NCBI GenBank assembly: GCA_964036295.1
Contig: OZ038469.1
Location: 18,037,591-18,101,590 of the forward strand
DNA length: 64,000 bases
Direction of reading: 5' to 3'
From: Plumapathes pennacea
Taxonomy: Eukaryota; Cnidaria; Anthozoa; Antipatharia; Myriopathidae
A program made the position numbers and the translations under genes. The stretch's first letter is position 1, and each line of letters starts with the position of its first letter. Below are positions 36,978 through 48,919 of the stretch, one piece after another. The notes under the pieces were generated by a model. It was not told where the DNA came from, ran no database searches, and saw only the letters and a program-made list of their open reading frames with translations.

Positions 36978-39900
36978 TCAGTTCTCGTCTCGGTGAAAGC
37001 GCAAGTCAGAGCGCCACAAATTCTCGAGGATGACGTCATGAGTGGAAAAGCGAGTAACGAAGGACTTGATCATACCGCCTGGGCTGCCGTCGAACTCTTT
37101 CAGAGACACAGTGTCACCTGAAAACAAACACGATACACTTGCATAAATGTTTATGTCACTGACGCTACTATGGGTGGACAGAAATCGCAGACAATATAAA
37201 AGAAGAAACGCCATTACAGCCAATAGGATAAGTAACTCCACCTTCACACTGCGTGTGCGGCTGCACGAACAGTCTCCGGGGAGTTTTCCTTTCAAGTACA
37301 ATTTGTCTCATGGCCAAGAATGATTCGTTCACCTCTGAGTAACGAGAGTACAGAGCTTTACCAGCTTCATAATCTGCAGTCGACTTATAAACCTGTCACA
37401 GATTGAAACATATAATTATCAGGACATAACATAGCTAACAACTTGCATGACATAAATCGCCGTATACACATGGCCCAGCGAGGATGATGTAACGGAGATA
37501 GAAGGAAACAAGACGCCAGCTAATCAAACTTTAACTGTTACTTTACACGTAAACACAAACTCGACATAGCGGGTATTCACAGAACCTGCAGCTTTCTCAA
37601 GAACGTCGCAATAGCTGGTCTTCCGACAGATTCGATCTTGACCCGGTCCAAAGACACCACGAGGTCTGGTTTGCCATCTTCTCCTGTTGCCCTGGTTAGC
37701 GTGACTAAACCCTTGCCAGACTCCAGAAGGACACGTAGAATAACAAACCGAGCTTGCATGTGGGCCTGGAATCAAGTGGAAACTTAATGGTTTATACTCA
37801 GAAGAGCACAAGCCTAACAATACGCGGTGAAAACGGTAGAGCGTTGCATGCCTAGCAATACGCGGTGAAAACGGTAAAGCGCTCCATGCCTAACACTACG
37901 CGGTGAAAACGGTAAAGCGTTCCATGCCTAACAATACGCGGTGAAAACGGTAAAGCGTTCCATGCCTAACAATACGCGGTGAAAACGTTGCATGCATGGC
38001 AATAAGTGGTATAGTATCACACCAGCTGAATGTCCCGAACCGGTTCTGATCAATTTCATAAATTGCTTGAAGGAAATAATCTGATGAAAGTTTAATCCAA
38101 AGTTCAATTTACCGTGTTAATGGTCAGTAAAAGCTCGCGGGCTCACCTGCCGCCATTTTTTAGTGTTGGGGCTGTAAAATTCCAGCCCCATAAGTCCTGC
38201 GCGAACCATGTTCAACCAGTTGACATACACAATGTCTTCAGCGCCAGCACCAGTGTGTCCGAAGATCCTGAAAAAAGGACGAGAATTCCAGATTACGCAA
38301 TCAGCACGACAGCAGAACTCGACGCGCTTTTTCAAACGAAACATCTTCCTGTAAAAAAGAATTTATATCGCCAAAAGTGCCTTACACACTCGCAATGTTC
38401 GAGAAAATGCCATTTACCAAACCTTTGACCAAGTAAAATCAAATAGAAGGAAATTAACAAAAAAGGAATAAACGTAGGTCTGACTAAGAATGTCGCACTT
38501 GGGGTTCCGACAACAAGATCTACCAACTGCTCTGTAAGTCATAGATCAGCAAGGTTTCTGTAAGAAAACCCACAAAACTTTATCCCAGCGAACAATTAGG
38601 GCACATGGTTTCTCCTACCTAAGAACATCCTCCGAGGTGCACATGTAAATACCAACACATTCAGCTCTGCATTCTTCATAGGAAGCACTGATATCTGCAA
38701 ACTTTGTGTTCCACGTTTCACCCTCTGTGTACCAACTAACGATCTACAGAAAAAAGAAACAAAACAAGTCTGAACAAGAAAACACAAGCGGTTAGGTTTA
38801 GGGTTATGAAGGTTAGGTTTAGGGTTATGAAGGTTAGGTTTAGGGTTATGAAGGTTTATGCAAACAAGTGAATGCACCGCTTAGTGTATATCTACTTGTG
38901 TACAAATGTTCAATGCACTGTACAACTGGCCTGAACCCAGGTTTTACAAAATGACGGCTGGTTTTTCTTCACCTTTCCTCCATTTTCTGCGTGTTGCACA
39001 TTTTCAGTGTCAAAATTATAAGTCCCATCTTTGTTCTGCCAAAAGAAAAATTGCACTTCGTAAGCCGAGGAACGCACGACATTTAAGTAAGATATTGTTT
39101 TAAACAAATGCAGCAAAATGTAATACTTGCAACATTCACGAGCGGCTATGTGCTATGTATTGGCTATGTATTGCGTGTACCGAAGGGACAATAAATGCCG
39201 CGTGATTTGTATGTGCAGCTGAATGTCTGGCTATATGTATTCGTAAGATACCGCGTGTACTGTGCATGTTGTATAAGGCACTTATTAAGACAAACATTAT
39301 ATTTATTACAACCTTTATGAAGAGTTTTCCACTGCCGTGTCCTAGTAGTTCATGGAGGCCAACTTGCACTTCAAATGAAGGCGCTTTAAGTTTGCCGTAC
39401 AACTCCTGGTCACATGGATAATGTCGTAAAAGACAATGTCAAAATTAAGAAACGCATTGTTGTAGACCTTGTTCATGTGTCTATTAATTTGACAATGCGA
39501 CAACCTAACTGTCAAACAAAACTTCTGTAGAACGCCGTTAACCTGTTGCAGTTCATCAGAACTGTCACAAACAGTATGAAAATACGTGTTAAAGCTGTCA
39601 CACAAGATCTGTACATGAGAACCTTCTGTTCTGAACATGATATATCCAAATAGCAATGGATCGTCAAACAAGAAAAGAAAGAAACTCTGTCTTGAAACAG
39701 CTGGGCACCAAATGAATAATGAAGTACAAACAACGTTTACCTGGTCTTCCTCATTAAGAAATGTGACTTTCTTATTGTTTGAGTTAGCTGCCAGCACGTT
39801 ACCAAGGGAAACATTTTTGAACCCTTCTTCTTGACGAATTTCATCATCTGGGAACAAAAAATACACAAATATAGTATCCACATCAAACATTACCAACAAT

Positions 39901-42900
39901 ACTTCGAAATGAATAAATTGAAATCAAATTTTGGTTCATCCATTAAAAAGATAACGGCGTCATGATGGTTGTCAGCTTGGTGCGTCAGTACTTCTACTGA
40001 AGACGGAGAAATAAGGACAGTGTATGACTGTTGTAAAATCATTAATGTTTGATTTGCATTCCACATAGTCTGCACAATAGGATACTAACAGTTTGGAATG
40101 TTGATGCCTGCAGGAATCCCACTGCTTCCATAAGCGAGAACATCAAGGGACGTGAAGTCTGGTCGTAAAAACGAGTCCTTTTCATAAGCTTGTGGCCATG
40201 GAAGAGAAGGAAGCAACTCTTCTGCTCGAGCTACCAGTTCCGCAAACTTGGCACTCATTTTTTTATTTACTACAGACACGAAACCTGAAGGAAGAAAAGA
40301 ACCCAAGTTAGAACTCACAAAATCTTTGTTTCAGAAAGAAAATTGTAACACTAACACTTAGAACAGGCTCACCATACCCTCATACTCTGCACGTGTTCCC
40401 ATTGGATCTCTGTACGACTCAATAAATCCAATGTAACTAAAAAAGAAGTTGATATTAACCACATGTCTTGTAATATTTACAGGACTTCACAAGGATAGCA
40501 GTGCAAGATGTTCACACAATAATAACTAGTTATTACCTCTTCACAGTAATAACTAGGTTTTACCTCTTCACAGTAATAACTAGGTTTTACCTCTCCACAA
40601 TGGGCCCTTTGTCACGGATCCAAAAGCGAGAGCCGTTCTTGTGAGCATCAACCGAACCAGTGTTGAAACTGTGCATATAGCACTTGAGCATAGACACCTC
40701 AGTTTCATTTGAGGCATAATCCTGTCAACAAGAACAATATAAAAACAGATATCTTAATACCATGTATATGTATATATAAAATGTGTGAGGAGGTAGCCTG
40801 GCTATGGATCAATATATTGTACATGTGTATATGCATGTACATCTGTACTTACAGATGTATAGGAATGTGTGTGTGATGAGCTAAATGGAGTGGCTTGCAT
40901 AAAGGTACCCTTTAACATTCCTTGGGTACTGTGAAAGCTGTAAGCAGTAGGTGATTTCCTCAACACTACAGCAGGCTGTTCTGACCCCTTTGTTGATACA
41001 TTTCTACAGACTGTTGTATATTCCCAGGTTTGCATGAAATGTTTTAAATGTACCTTGGCTTTCTCAAGACTCTTCACCACTCTTCCCAACAGGCCTGAGT
41101 AATCGCCCCTGGACACATTGATGGTGCACCCCTTATATTCATATGATCCAATGAGAGGACCCATGGAATCTTCTTGCCCATCTGGGCCAGGCATCGGGGT
41201 TGCTATAAATGAGATAACAACAGCCATTAGCATGTTTGAGACGGGTTTTACTCTACTCATTTTCATGTCTTTTTGTGCCATGTGGTGTGTGACTGAAAGT
41301 TCATGCATTACTGATTAAGACAATGAGGAAGTGGGTCCACAAATGAAGATGATCATAAAATCAACAACCATGCCCCTAACAAGCAAGGCTCTTCCTACTA
41401 CAGGCTCTAGAGTCCCTAATATTACATGTAATATTGATGCTGAAGACTTTAACATTTTACACTAAAAGTTAATTTTTTTTTTCAAGCAGCTAGATTTGGA
41501 AGCAGTGCACATCATACAAGAATATTGACTTGCCTGTGTTCGCAACAGATGCTACATAAATTGTGTACACTACACAGCCCTCAGCGCCTACTTGCTTGAA
41601 CAAGCGTGTGTTATAGGCTTCAAGATCCTGCAAGGGTTAAACACGACTTTTTACGTGATTAGCATTCAAAACTTAATCAATTCCACCAACTCCTTTAATT
41701 TATATTAGGTGTTTGAAAATATATGGTATGTAATAAAAGATATAATTTGATTTTGCTGAGGTAAATTTAATAATTTCTTAATAATTGAGTGTGGTATATA
41801 AATGAGTGAATCTGATACCTTGAGTGATGGCTTCATATTAAACTTGTGCGCTCAAGAAAAAGGAATTCCAAACACATTTTAAAGTTTTTAAATTTATTTG
41901 GATTAATCATGTTCTGACTCACACCTTGCTTTTCATGAAGTCCTGCACAAAAAGAGCATCTGATTTGTCACAATTGATGGAATAGTAAGTAGAAATCCCC
42001 TGAAAATAAAGGAACATAGTTACTTTGAACAGAATACACAATCACATATATACAGACCTAAGAAAGAGTTATAAATCCAAGTGCAGGGTAGAATGTCGCT
42101 TTTAGTTGTTATCACAGCTCACAACATACCTAGTACCCTGTATGTCTGCAAAACAATGCAGGGCATTAGAAAGAAAGATCCTGACCTGTTCTCCAAGTCC
42201 AAGCTGTAGCAACTTTGGTTTTAAGGAGTACATGCTGTCCACACATTCATTCCATAAATCTTGCACTACTTTGGGGTCATCAGCATAAGCCTTACTTGAA
42301 ACTATGATCTGCTGTAGTTTCTCCTGTGGGTTTCAAACAATTTTATTAAGCATTTTTATAAAGTCTATAAAGAATCCATAATTCATTGCACAGATCAAAT
42401 TTACTGAGCTTGACAGTTGCGTGACATTTGAAACAAGTCTATTGAACACTATTTATTTCTGTTACATGTCCTCTCACCTTTGGTAAAGCAGGAATAAACT
42501 TTGTGTCTCCAAATGACTTGTAGTTTCCAAGGTTGCCATAAAAAGCTGCTGCATAAATGATGAAGCTCTGATATAAAAATAATAAAAAGAATGTAATGAC
42601 CAACAAAATAATAACAATTATAACAAATAAATAATAAATGTATGTCATGACCCAGCAGCAGTCAGCCCATTCCAAAGCCCTACCCCATCCCACCCCTCCA
42701 GGTATTTGGGCCCCAATTGGTCCAGAGGGAGGTCTCAGGGGGTGGGGGTGGGGGAAGGTTTTTAAAACTATTTAGTCATTTTTAAATTTTTTTTTAAGGG
42801 GCGGCTATACACAGCCTAATAATGATATTACAAGTAGCTCTATAAAAAGAATATTGAATTGGCAAGAATCGAGGCGCATGTGGGGTAGAATTTTTAGCGT

Positions 42901-43303
42901 ACAATACGCACACGCACGTGTACTGACGTGAACATAAAATTATATTATTATTTTAAAATTCTAAAAGCTTCATTCAATAAACACCAAGCTAATTTCAGGT
43001 TTAATCTACCTCAAATTCCTCGCTTGAGGGTCCATCTCCAGACCCAGTAGCTCTTTCTTTTAATTTGTGTACTTCTTCAGCGCTAAGTATCCGTTGTAAC
43101 AGCATAAAAATCCCCGCGGATTCGGGAGATGTCTGCAGCAAGCAGATTAATGCTCCCTCCCACGAGGCTTGGCCCAAATAGTGAGCATACAGCTTCTCTT
43201 GCTTGGAAAGTCCGTTGAAAGCTGTACGACAGTCAAGAAGGCTGATCTCTGTTTCACTTGGAATCGTATAAAGGGACAAATCAACCTCGCTAGTGGCGGC
43301 CAT
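36978..43303 (-). CDS. DPP3: Dipeptidyl peptidase 3 (family M49), 17 exons
   Basis: A cytosolic zinc exopeptidase that removes N-terminal dipeptides from short peptides. Exons in transcript order: 43303-43010, 42567-42478, 42323-42186, 41999-41925, 41627-41534, 41202-41054, 40721-40591, 40436-40378, 40284-40090, 39847-39741, 39405-39313, 39035-38973, 38743-38619, 38267-38147, 37765-37586, 37392-37242, 37117-36978. They sum to 2205 nt, or 734 aa, close to the mammalian length of 737. The M49 zinc motif HELLGH is at about 462-467, and EECRAE starts 57 residues later, the same spacing as in mammals. Other family blocks are [26 protein letters not shown] and SWYTEGETW. The start is the Met of MAATSEVDL; an in-frame ATG lies nine codons upstream at 43330. 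One intron has a GC donor. The enzyme appears complete. Confidence 0.96.
37812..37996. repeat. 38-40-bp intronic minisatellite
   Basis: Five copies of a unit close to gcctaacaatacgcggtgaa followed by aacggtaaagcgttccat lie in a DPP3 intron. Their high identity suggests recent expansion. Confidence 0.9.
38790..38852. repeat. Telomere-like 21-bp repeat, three copies
   Basis: Three perfect copies of ggttaggtttagggttatga plus a lie in a DPP3 intron. Each includes ttagg and ttaggg words like the animal telomere unit, but the unit is 21 bp and not six. Confidence 0.85.
39337..39354 (-). other. HELLGH zinc-binding motif of DPP3
   Basis: The minus strand encodes H-E-L-L-G-H, the HExxGH-type signature particular to peptidase family M49. 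The two histidines bind zinc and the glutamate is catalytic. The third zinc ligand is a Glu of EECRAE, encoded near 38,677 in the exon 38619-38743. Confidence 0.95.
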
Positions 43304-43359
43304 TTTGAAGGTATGAATCCGCGGTGTCATGTGGACAGCGGAACGCGTATCAAAAAAAT
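43304..43359. promoter_or_regulatory. Compact bidirectional promoter between DPP3 and PMVK
   Basis: The DPP3 ATG (43303, minus) and the PMVK ATG (43360, plus) are separated by 56 bp. Both starts sit in an atggcggc-type context, ggcggccat on one side and atggcggcgg on the other. With so little room, the two genes must share promoter DNA or have 5' UTRs overlapping each other's coding region. No TATA box is evident. I infer shared regulation from spacing only. Confidence 0.75.
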
Positions 43360-44004
43360 ATGGCGGCGGAAGACGGACCTCTTGTTGTTTACGTTTTGAG
43401 TGGAAAACGAAAGTCTGGCAAGGACTTTGTTGCTGCGAAACTGTTTGATGCTTTCGGGGAGGATCTCTGTGTAATAATAAGGCTCTCAGAGCCGTTGAAA
43501 TACGAGTATGCTCGCCTGCATGGCCTCAGATTTGATGAGCTGTTAGAGTCGTCCCCGTACAAAGAGCGTTACCGCACGGACATGATCCGCTGGGGGGAGG
43601 AGAAGCGAAACGCCGACCCACTGTATTTCTGTCGCTTAGCAACTGAACTGCCTTTGCTAGGACAAGAGAGGAACCGTAGCGACTACACAGTCAAGAAAAA
43701 TCACAAGCGAAAAGTGAAACAAGTTTGGATTGTTTCTGACGCTCGAAGGAAGACAGACTTGAGATATTTCGAAGAGAGATACAACGTCATCAGCGTGCGA
43801 ATAAACGCGTGTGAAGATGTTCGAGCCGGACGAGGTTGGATATTTACATCAGGAGTGGATAATGTACAGTCGGAATGTGCTCTGGATGATGCCACGTTCG
43901 ATGTTCAGCTGCAGAACGATTGTGATGATGTTAACTTTCAGAATGCCATAAAATCCCTCGTGGGCAAAGGTTCAGCGTTTGTGAACAAGGCAAGGGGGGT
44001 TTAA
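43360..44004 (+). CDS. PMVK: Phosphomevalonate kinase, animal type, intronless
   Basis: Phosphorylates mevalonate 5-phosphate to the diphosphate with ATP, in the mevalonate pathway to isoprenoids. The single open frame encodes 214 aa. A nucleotide-binding loop is near the N-terminus (VLSGKRKSGKDF, residues about 12-23), followed by RLSEPLKYEYARLHGL, SPYKERYRTDMIRWGEE and WIVSDARRKTDLRYF. These match the animal enzyme family (usually about 190-200 aa), which is unrelated to the GHMP-type kinase of yeast and bacteria. I chose the ATG at 43360 because similarity begins right after it and the context is good; the frame stays open 36 bp further upstream without an ATG. The C-terminus ends KARGV and lacks the SRL-type peroxisomal signal of the human enzyme. 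No introns are needed, which is unusual among these neighbours. Confidence 0.93.
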   Translation: MAAEDGPLVVYVLSGKRKSGKDFVAAKLFDAFGEDLCVIIRLSEPLKYEYARLHGLRFDELLESSPYKERYRTDMIRWGEEKRNADPLYFCRLATELPLLGQERNRSDYTVKKNHKRKVKQVWIVSDARRKTDLRYFEERYNVISVRINACEDVRAGRGWIFTSGVDNVQSECALDDATFDVQLQNDCDDVNFQNAIKSLVGKGSAFVNKARGV

Positions 44005-44044
44005 TTGCTGAGTGGTAGTGTCAGCCAAAACTGAATCTGTGATT

Positions 44045-44252
44045 CAGTTAACGCCCTCATAACGGACACTTCTCTAAGACGGACACTTCTCTAAGGTGGA
44101 CACCTCTCTATAAGGCAGACACCTGGTAGAAGCAGTTCCGGCCGTTTATTTAGTCACATTGCTATAACTGACCTCTCTTGAATACAGACACCTCTATATA
44201 ACGGTCAGTTAGAGCTTGTCCCAATTGTATCCGTTTTAGAGGGAGTTGATTG
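44045..44252. mobile_element. 208-bp MITE, Tc1/mariner-pogo-like ends, downstream of PMVK
   Basis: The left end cagttaacgccctcataacg and right end (reverse complement caatcaactccctctaaaac) are imperfect inverted repeats of about 25 bp. The right end is followed by TA. The interior contains repeated acggacacttctctaag words. It lies 40 bp beyond the PMVK stop, so it is probably in its 3' UTR. A relative with similar ends occurs at 60410-61248. Confidence 0.7.
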
Positions 44253-44254
44253 TA

Positions 44255-44825
44255 AAACCGCAGGCAATTGTAGATATGAGAACTCTCCTGTGAAGGAGTG
44301 CGACGACATCAATGATTGGAGGATGTTTACGATAATCGGGACCTGGCGGCCGAAACTGTCAGTTGTCGGCAAAAGAACCCTGCGGCACATCCCCACCCGC
44401 GTGTGTACGTATTTTCGCGAAATATTGCTTGGAAGGACAAAGAGAAATATACGCTATAAAAAATATATCGATGGAAGAAGTAGAAATTGAATGCATAGAA
44501 ATGTAAGTAAGCAGCTGGTTGCAAATACAATAAACCCAGCCCACATGTTTTCCCTGACTGATTTTCTCGTAGACTAGGGAAACAACTGTAAAGTTTGCAC
44601 CTAAACCTGTTGCCCTCCATAACCTTGTCACCTTGGCGAAAATCAATATGAATATTAATAAGTCGACTGCTGTCAGGCAATATACAACAAACGCTTTCCT
44701 GAGTGTAACCCGACGTTTCTTTAAAACTTTCTTTCTACTTTAGATGAAGATATAGTTAAAAGTTTTATTCGTCAAATTGTGTTTTGTTTCTAGAAGCTGC
44801 AATTGTCTGTTTTTAGAGCCGAAAC
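44255..44825. other. Intergenic region upstream of expansin gene 1
   Basis: This should hold the end of the PMVK transcript and the promoter of expansin gene 1. An aataaa at about 44,528 could serve PMVK. A possible 5' UTR acceptor precedes the start codon at 44826. No coding exon was seen. Confidence 0.45.
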
Positions 44826-47800
44826 ATGAACATCCTCGCTGCTGTGACTCTGTGGTTCGTATTGGTTGTGAATCCTGCTCAGGTAAGATGCATCACTTCT
44901 CATCACCATCAGCTTCCAGCGTTTTCATTATCCCCTCAACGCAGATCACGCAAGTTTCCTTTAAACAGACAAAAGAAAGACGAAAAAGGGACACTACTCT
45001 GAGTAATGTGAAGGCAATCTTCAACAGATACATGATCACGTCCACTGGGAAGGTATGGCTGGACTGCAAAATGGTGAATTTTGTTGTCTTGTATTGTATT
45101 TGTGCTTCACTCTCTTTCTATCGCTGTGTAAATATAGTGGTAAATTGTATTCAGTGTTGTTGAACCGCATTTGTGCTTCACTCAGCTGGTCACATAAAAC
45201 ACGAAGAGAAAACAGACTACATGACTGCAGGAGTTCTTTGTACTTGTTTTCGTATTTTAAATTGTTGACCTGTTTGTGTTGTAACTACTGCAGGCCACGT
45301 ACTATGGGGAATATCCAGGGGGAGGCGCATGCGCACTGGACCCGCTCCCCATACTGGGCAAACAGCCAGGCTGGATTCAAGTTGCAGCCGGACAGGACGA
45401 TTTCCAAAACTCCCTCGGCTGTGGAATGTGCCTGAAGATCCGTGGTAGCGGCAAGGCAGCAGCACCAGACCTTTCTGGAACAACTCCAGTAAAAGGAAAC
45501 CTCTACGGATTTGTTACTGATCTCTGTGGCTCATGCAAGCAAGGTCACGTGTAACCCATGAAATATCGACCAATGACAATTAGTAATTTTGATACTAGAG
45601 TTTCTTTTGCAAACTTTATCTTGACCGGTCGTAATTATGTTTGCAACTATTGTGGAATGAGAACACACAGATTAGAGGTAGCTGTAGTAACTGTGTTCCA
45701 CTGAGCTTCTTGGGATCTAATCTTGTTCGTAATAGACCTTCTGTTACCGGTTATAATCATGGCATTTTAGTATTTTAGCTGAAATGGGCGAAAACATTAC
45801 GCACCGGGGCAGTTCCAAACTTACAGTTCAGTTTTTGCGGCTTAAACAGGTGACCTCGATCTATATATACCTGGAAATGGAGTTTGGCAGATCCGCTTTA
45901 AAGCCATTGAGTGCCCCACCATAAGCGGACCAGCCGGGTACATTCAGTTTAGGTTCACTGGCAGCAACGAATGGTACTTAAAGTTGCAAGTGAGAAACAC
46001 AAGGTAAGGGGATCTACTGTCAAGAGTCTAGTGTTTCCATAACTTTGTGTACAGTTGTTACATTGCTTCTTAAATATTCCCTCCGTAGGCTTCCCGTGGC
46101 GGGTGTTGAGGCGTTTGACGTGGCGAACGATGAATGGCGCTGTCTCACTCGCACATCTGATAATCATTTTTCCAGTGAAGGACTCGGCAGGTTGTTGTTC
46201 CCTTTAAAAGTTCGTTTGACCAGCATCGCCGACGAGCAGTTGGAGAGTACAATAACTTCTCCTGTAAATGACGAGAACATTCCAACACAAGTGCAGTTCA
46301 TGAGTCTACGGTTGAGTGGTATGTCACTAATGTTTTAATTATTTCAGTTATAAAATTCAACACTGTGGGTGTTACTAAAGTTACGAGTTATGTCACAGGA
46401 CAGTTAAACAGCAAAATGAAACGTTGTGATAAAGATAGATTGCATTTCTGGTTATTGCAATGACGTCATATGCCGTTCCTACACAGGTGGAGCTCCAGAT
46501 AACATTAAGTGCTACGGACAAGGCAACAGGGAATCCACACGGAAAGGTTATTGTTATTTCCTGTTATTTTCTCGGAACTTGCTCTGTCAACCATCTTTTT
46601 TAAAATCTGTGTTTGTAAAAGAATGCTTTCAAAAAGTACCTCCGCCGTTAGAAACAGCTTAACCTGACCTTGTGATGACCGCAACTGACGGCTCACTTGC
46701 ACTGCAGGTGACGACAACTTCTGCGTAGGAAAAGAGGATGGGATATACGCTGACCGCCACGACTGTACTGCTTTTTACTTGTGCAGCAGAGACCGAACAT
46801 TCAGAAAATTCTGCCCGGCAGGACTAAAGTTTAACCCACTTATCAGAAATTGTGACGATCCTGAAAATGTGAACTGCCAAGAGCAAGACCAACAGAAACA
46901 CGTCCTCGTCAAGAACAAGAGCAATGACTGGAATAAGAATGAAGAAACAGCCATAAATAATACAAAAATCTTTATAGAGCAAAACAATAGTGGTTTCTTG
47001 AACGAATATGAGACTCCCGCACACATTACAGCCAGCCCAGCTCTGCCCACGAACGATACGAGACTGAACTCCAACCAAATGTGGAACGATACGAGACTAA
47101 ACTCCAACCAAATACGGAACAATAGCCACGAGTATAGCTTAACGGGAGTAAAAGAAGCTGAACATGCAAGAAATATCAGCCTAAAGAAAAAATATGAGAA
47201 TAGAAACCATTCTTCTATTGACTACGTATCACATTCCCTTGTGAAGACAAATGCGGTTAAAAATACAGAACAAATGCGAGGAACCAACGACAAGGAAAAC
47301 GAAACTGGAAGTTATATTGATTTTACAAGTACGCAAGAGCAGAATAGAATCCAACCAAATACCTTGAGTAGAAATATCCTCAAGTGGGAGAACAATTTCG
47401 TAGCGCCAGCGCTCAGGATGGACAGCAGTCTAAAACAAGGATATCACGACAATGACACAAGAAAAAACAACACAACTCTTACAAGTGTTAAACTTCGCAC
47501 TGTGTTCCGAGGAAAGCGTCCATTGGTTAATGATGGGCATGCCAACATTGAAGAGTTAAAGGTCGTTCAATCTGTTCACCCGGGAAAGAGCCTTGAGGTT
47601 AGTTTGCCGACAGTAGAACCATCAAGTTCGACTATGTCTAGAATCATGGGGAGAGAGAAAGGCAAAAATGATGATTCTATACAAAATAACGGTCTTCTGG
47701 AATCATTGAATTCAAAGGACAACGGGAATCTCCTTTTAAAGAAAGTCATGAACCAAGAAAAGGTTGGAGTTTCCAAGATCTTGCCAGGACAGACGCTCAG

Positions 47801-48806
47801 TGGACTTGGTATCGAGCGAGTCGCTGCACAAAGATACAGTCATGAAATATCTAATAAAAGTGTCGATAATTCATTTCAGACACCACCACTACAGCTTGAA
47901 AAAAATAGACCAAGAAACAAGTCAAGTTTTGTGTTACTCCTCAGGAATTCTATCAATAAAATGCCATCACAGGTGGAGCCAACCTTGAAACAAATAATTA
48001 ACACACAACACAAAACCAGTGTCTCGCGACAAATATATGGGAAAGACAAGAACTATTTTGACGATCGGAGCACCAAAGGAATGCTTATCAGCAGTAAAGA
48101 AAATGAAACGAATGGAAAACAAAATTCTGCTCAAGAAGCAAATAGCAGTGGATCTTCCCCAGAGGACGAATACTTTGAGGACACAAATGACGTCATAATC
48201 GACCTCGCTGAGAAGCAAAGGACTTCATTTGTCAGACGTAAAGGAGCAAATAACACCAGAATAACTGAGTTGCCGCGCTTTAGAGGTTGGCACAAGACTG
48301 TGCACAGCCCTCGCCTGGAACACCAGGAAGTGAAAGAAGATAAATGTGAGTGCGAGTGATTCGCTCAGGGCGAACTTTACATTGGTTTACTTGTTGACTT
48401 TGTTTGGCGCGTGCCTTGTTTTGATATATTTTTCACTATAGCTCGCTTACAACGTAAACTGCTCATCAACAGAGAAAGGAACGAATATGACGATTTATTG
48501 ACAACTAATTCCAATCAAATTTCCAAGCCAACAAAAGCAAAGCAAGCAAGTCTCACGAGCAACTTCTCACTGGAGCAGACGAAGTCTTTGGGTTGTTTCT
48601 TCTCCTGCATTAGTTCTTATACCTAATACCATAATAAAATGATAACGGGCCACCTAAATACTTTCTCCTGACTTTCTGTGTTTTCCTCTCAAGATGGGGA
48701 AATGAAAGACAGCGATCTGGACGTCCACAAAGGAATGGTCGACATTCAGATTGATGAATTTAAAGACAAAGTCACACTTCACATGAGGCAGGACGGGCGC
48801 CCTTGA
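44826..48806 (+). CDS. Secreted expansin-like protein with CBM14 domain and long Asn/Ser-rich tail (expansin gene 1)
   Basis: Exons: 44826-44882, 44945-45052, 45294-45543, 45850-46003, 46089-46318, 46487-46546, 46708-48345, then 48694-48806 (869 aa). An alternative last exon at 48442-48626 gives 893 aa, and read-through to the stop at 48357-48359 gives 836 aa. Exon 1 is a signal peptide (MNILAAVTLWFVLVV). Exon 3 encodes a double-psi beta-barrel: ATYYG near its start, GGGACALDP, LGCGMCLKI and FVTDLCGSC, whose Asp matches the essential Asp of bacterial expansin. Exons 4-5 encode a CBM63-like domain (NEWYLKLQVRNTRLPVAGVE). Exon 7 opens with a six-Cys CBM14/peritrophin chitin-binding domain and continues as about 480 Asn/Ser-rich residues with many N-x-S/T sites. 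Expansins loosen polysaccharide networks without hydrolysis; pairing with CBM14 points to chitin. Exact substrate unknown. Confidence 0.88.
48442..48626 (+). other. Alternative terminal exon of expansin gene 1
   Basis: The donor at 48345/48346 (aaatgtgagt) is strong. Two acceptors downstream both continue the frame in phase 1: this exon, ending SCISSYT then stop, and 48694-48806, ending RQDGRP then stop. Each is followed by its own AATAAA (48633-48638 and 48914-48919), so both could be real 3' ends. Which one is used cannot be told from DNA. Confidence 0.55.
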
Positions 48807-48913
48807 AGCGCATGCGCAGTTTCTGTGGTACACTTTGTAAAACTAAGCTTGTACTCCTTCAGCAAGCTAGACGTTAGCAACTCTCCACAGTCCACAAAGC
48901 AAAGTATTGAGAA

Positions 48914-48919
48914 AATAAA
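48914..48919 (+). other. Polyadenylation signal, expansin gene 1 distal end
   Basis: A canonical aataaa lies 108 bp after the stop at 48806. It is the natural partner of the terminal exon 48694-48806. Confidence 0.6.

Noticed and set aside
46824-47122. Minus-strand open frames opposite the expansin gene 1 tail
   Set aside because: They are antisense shadows of an exon with strong splice and family support, with no independent evidence.
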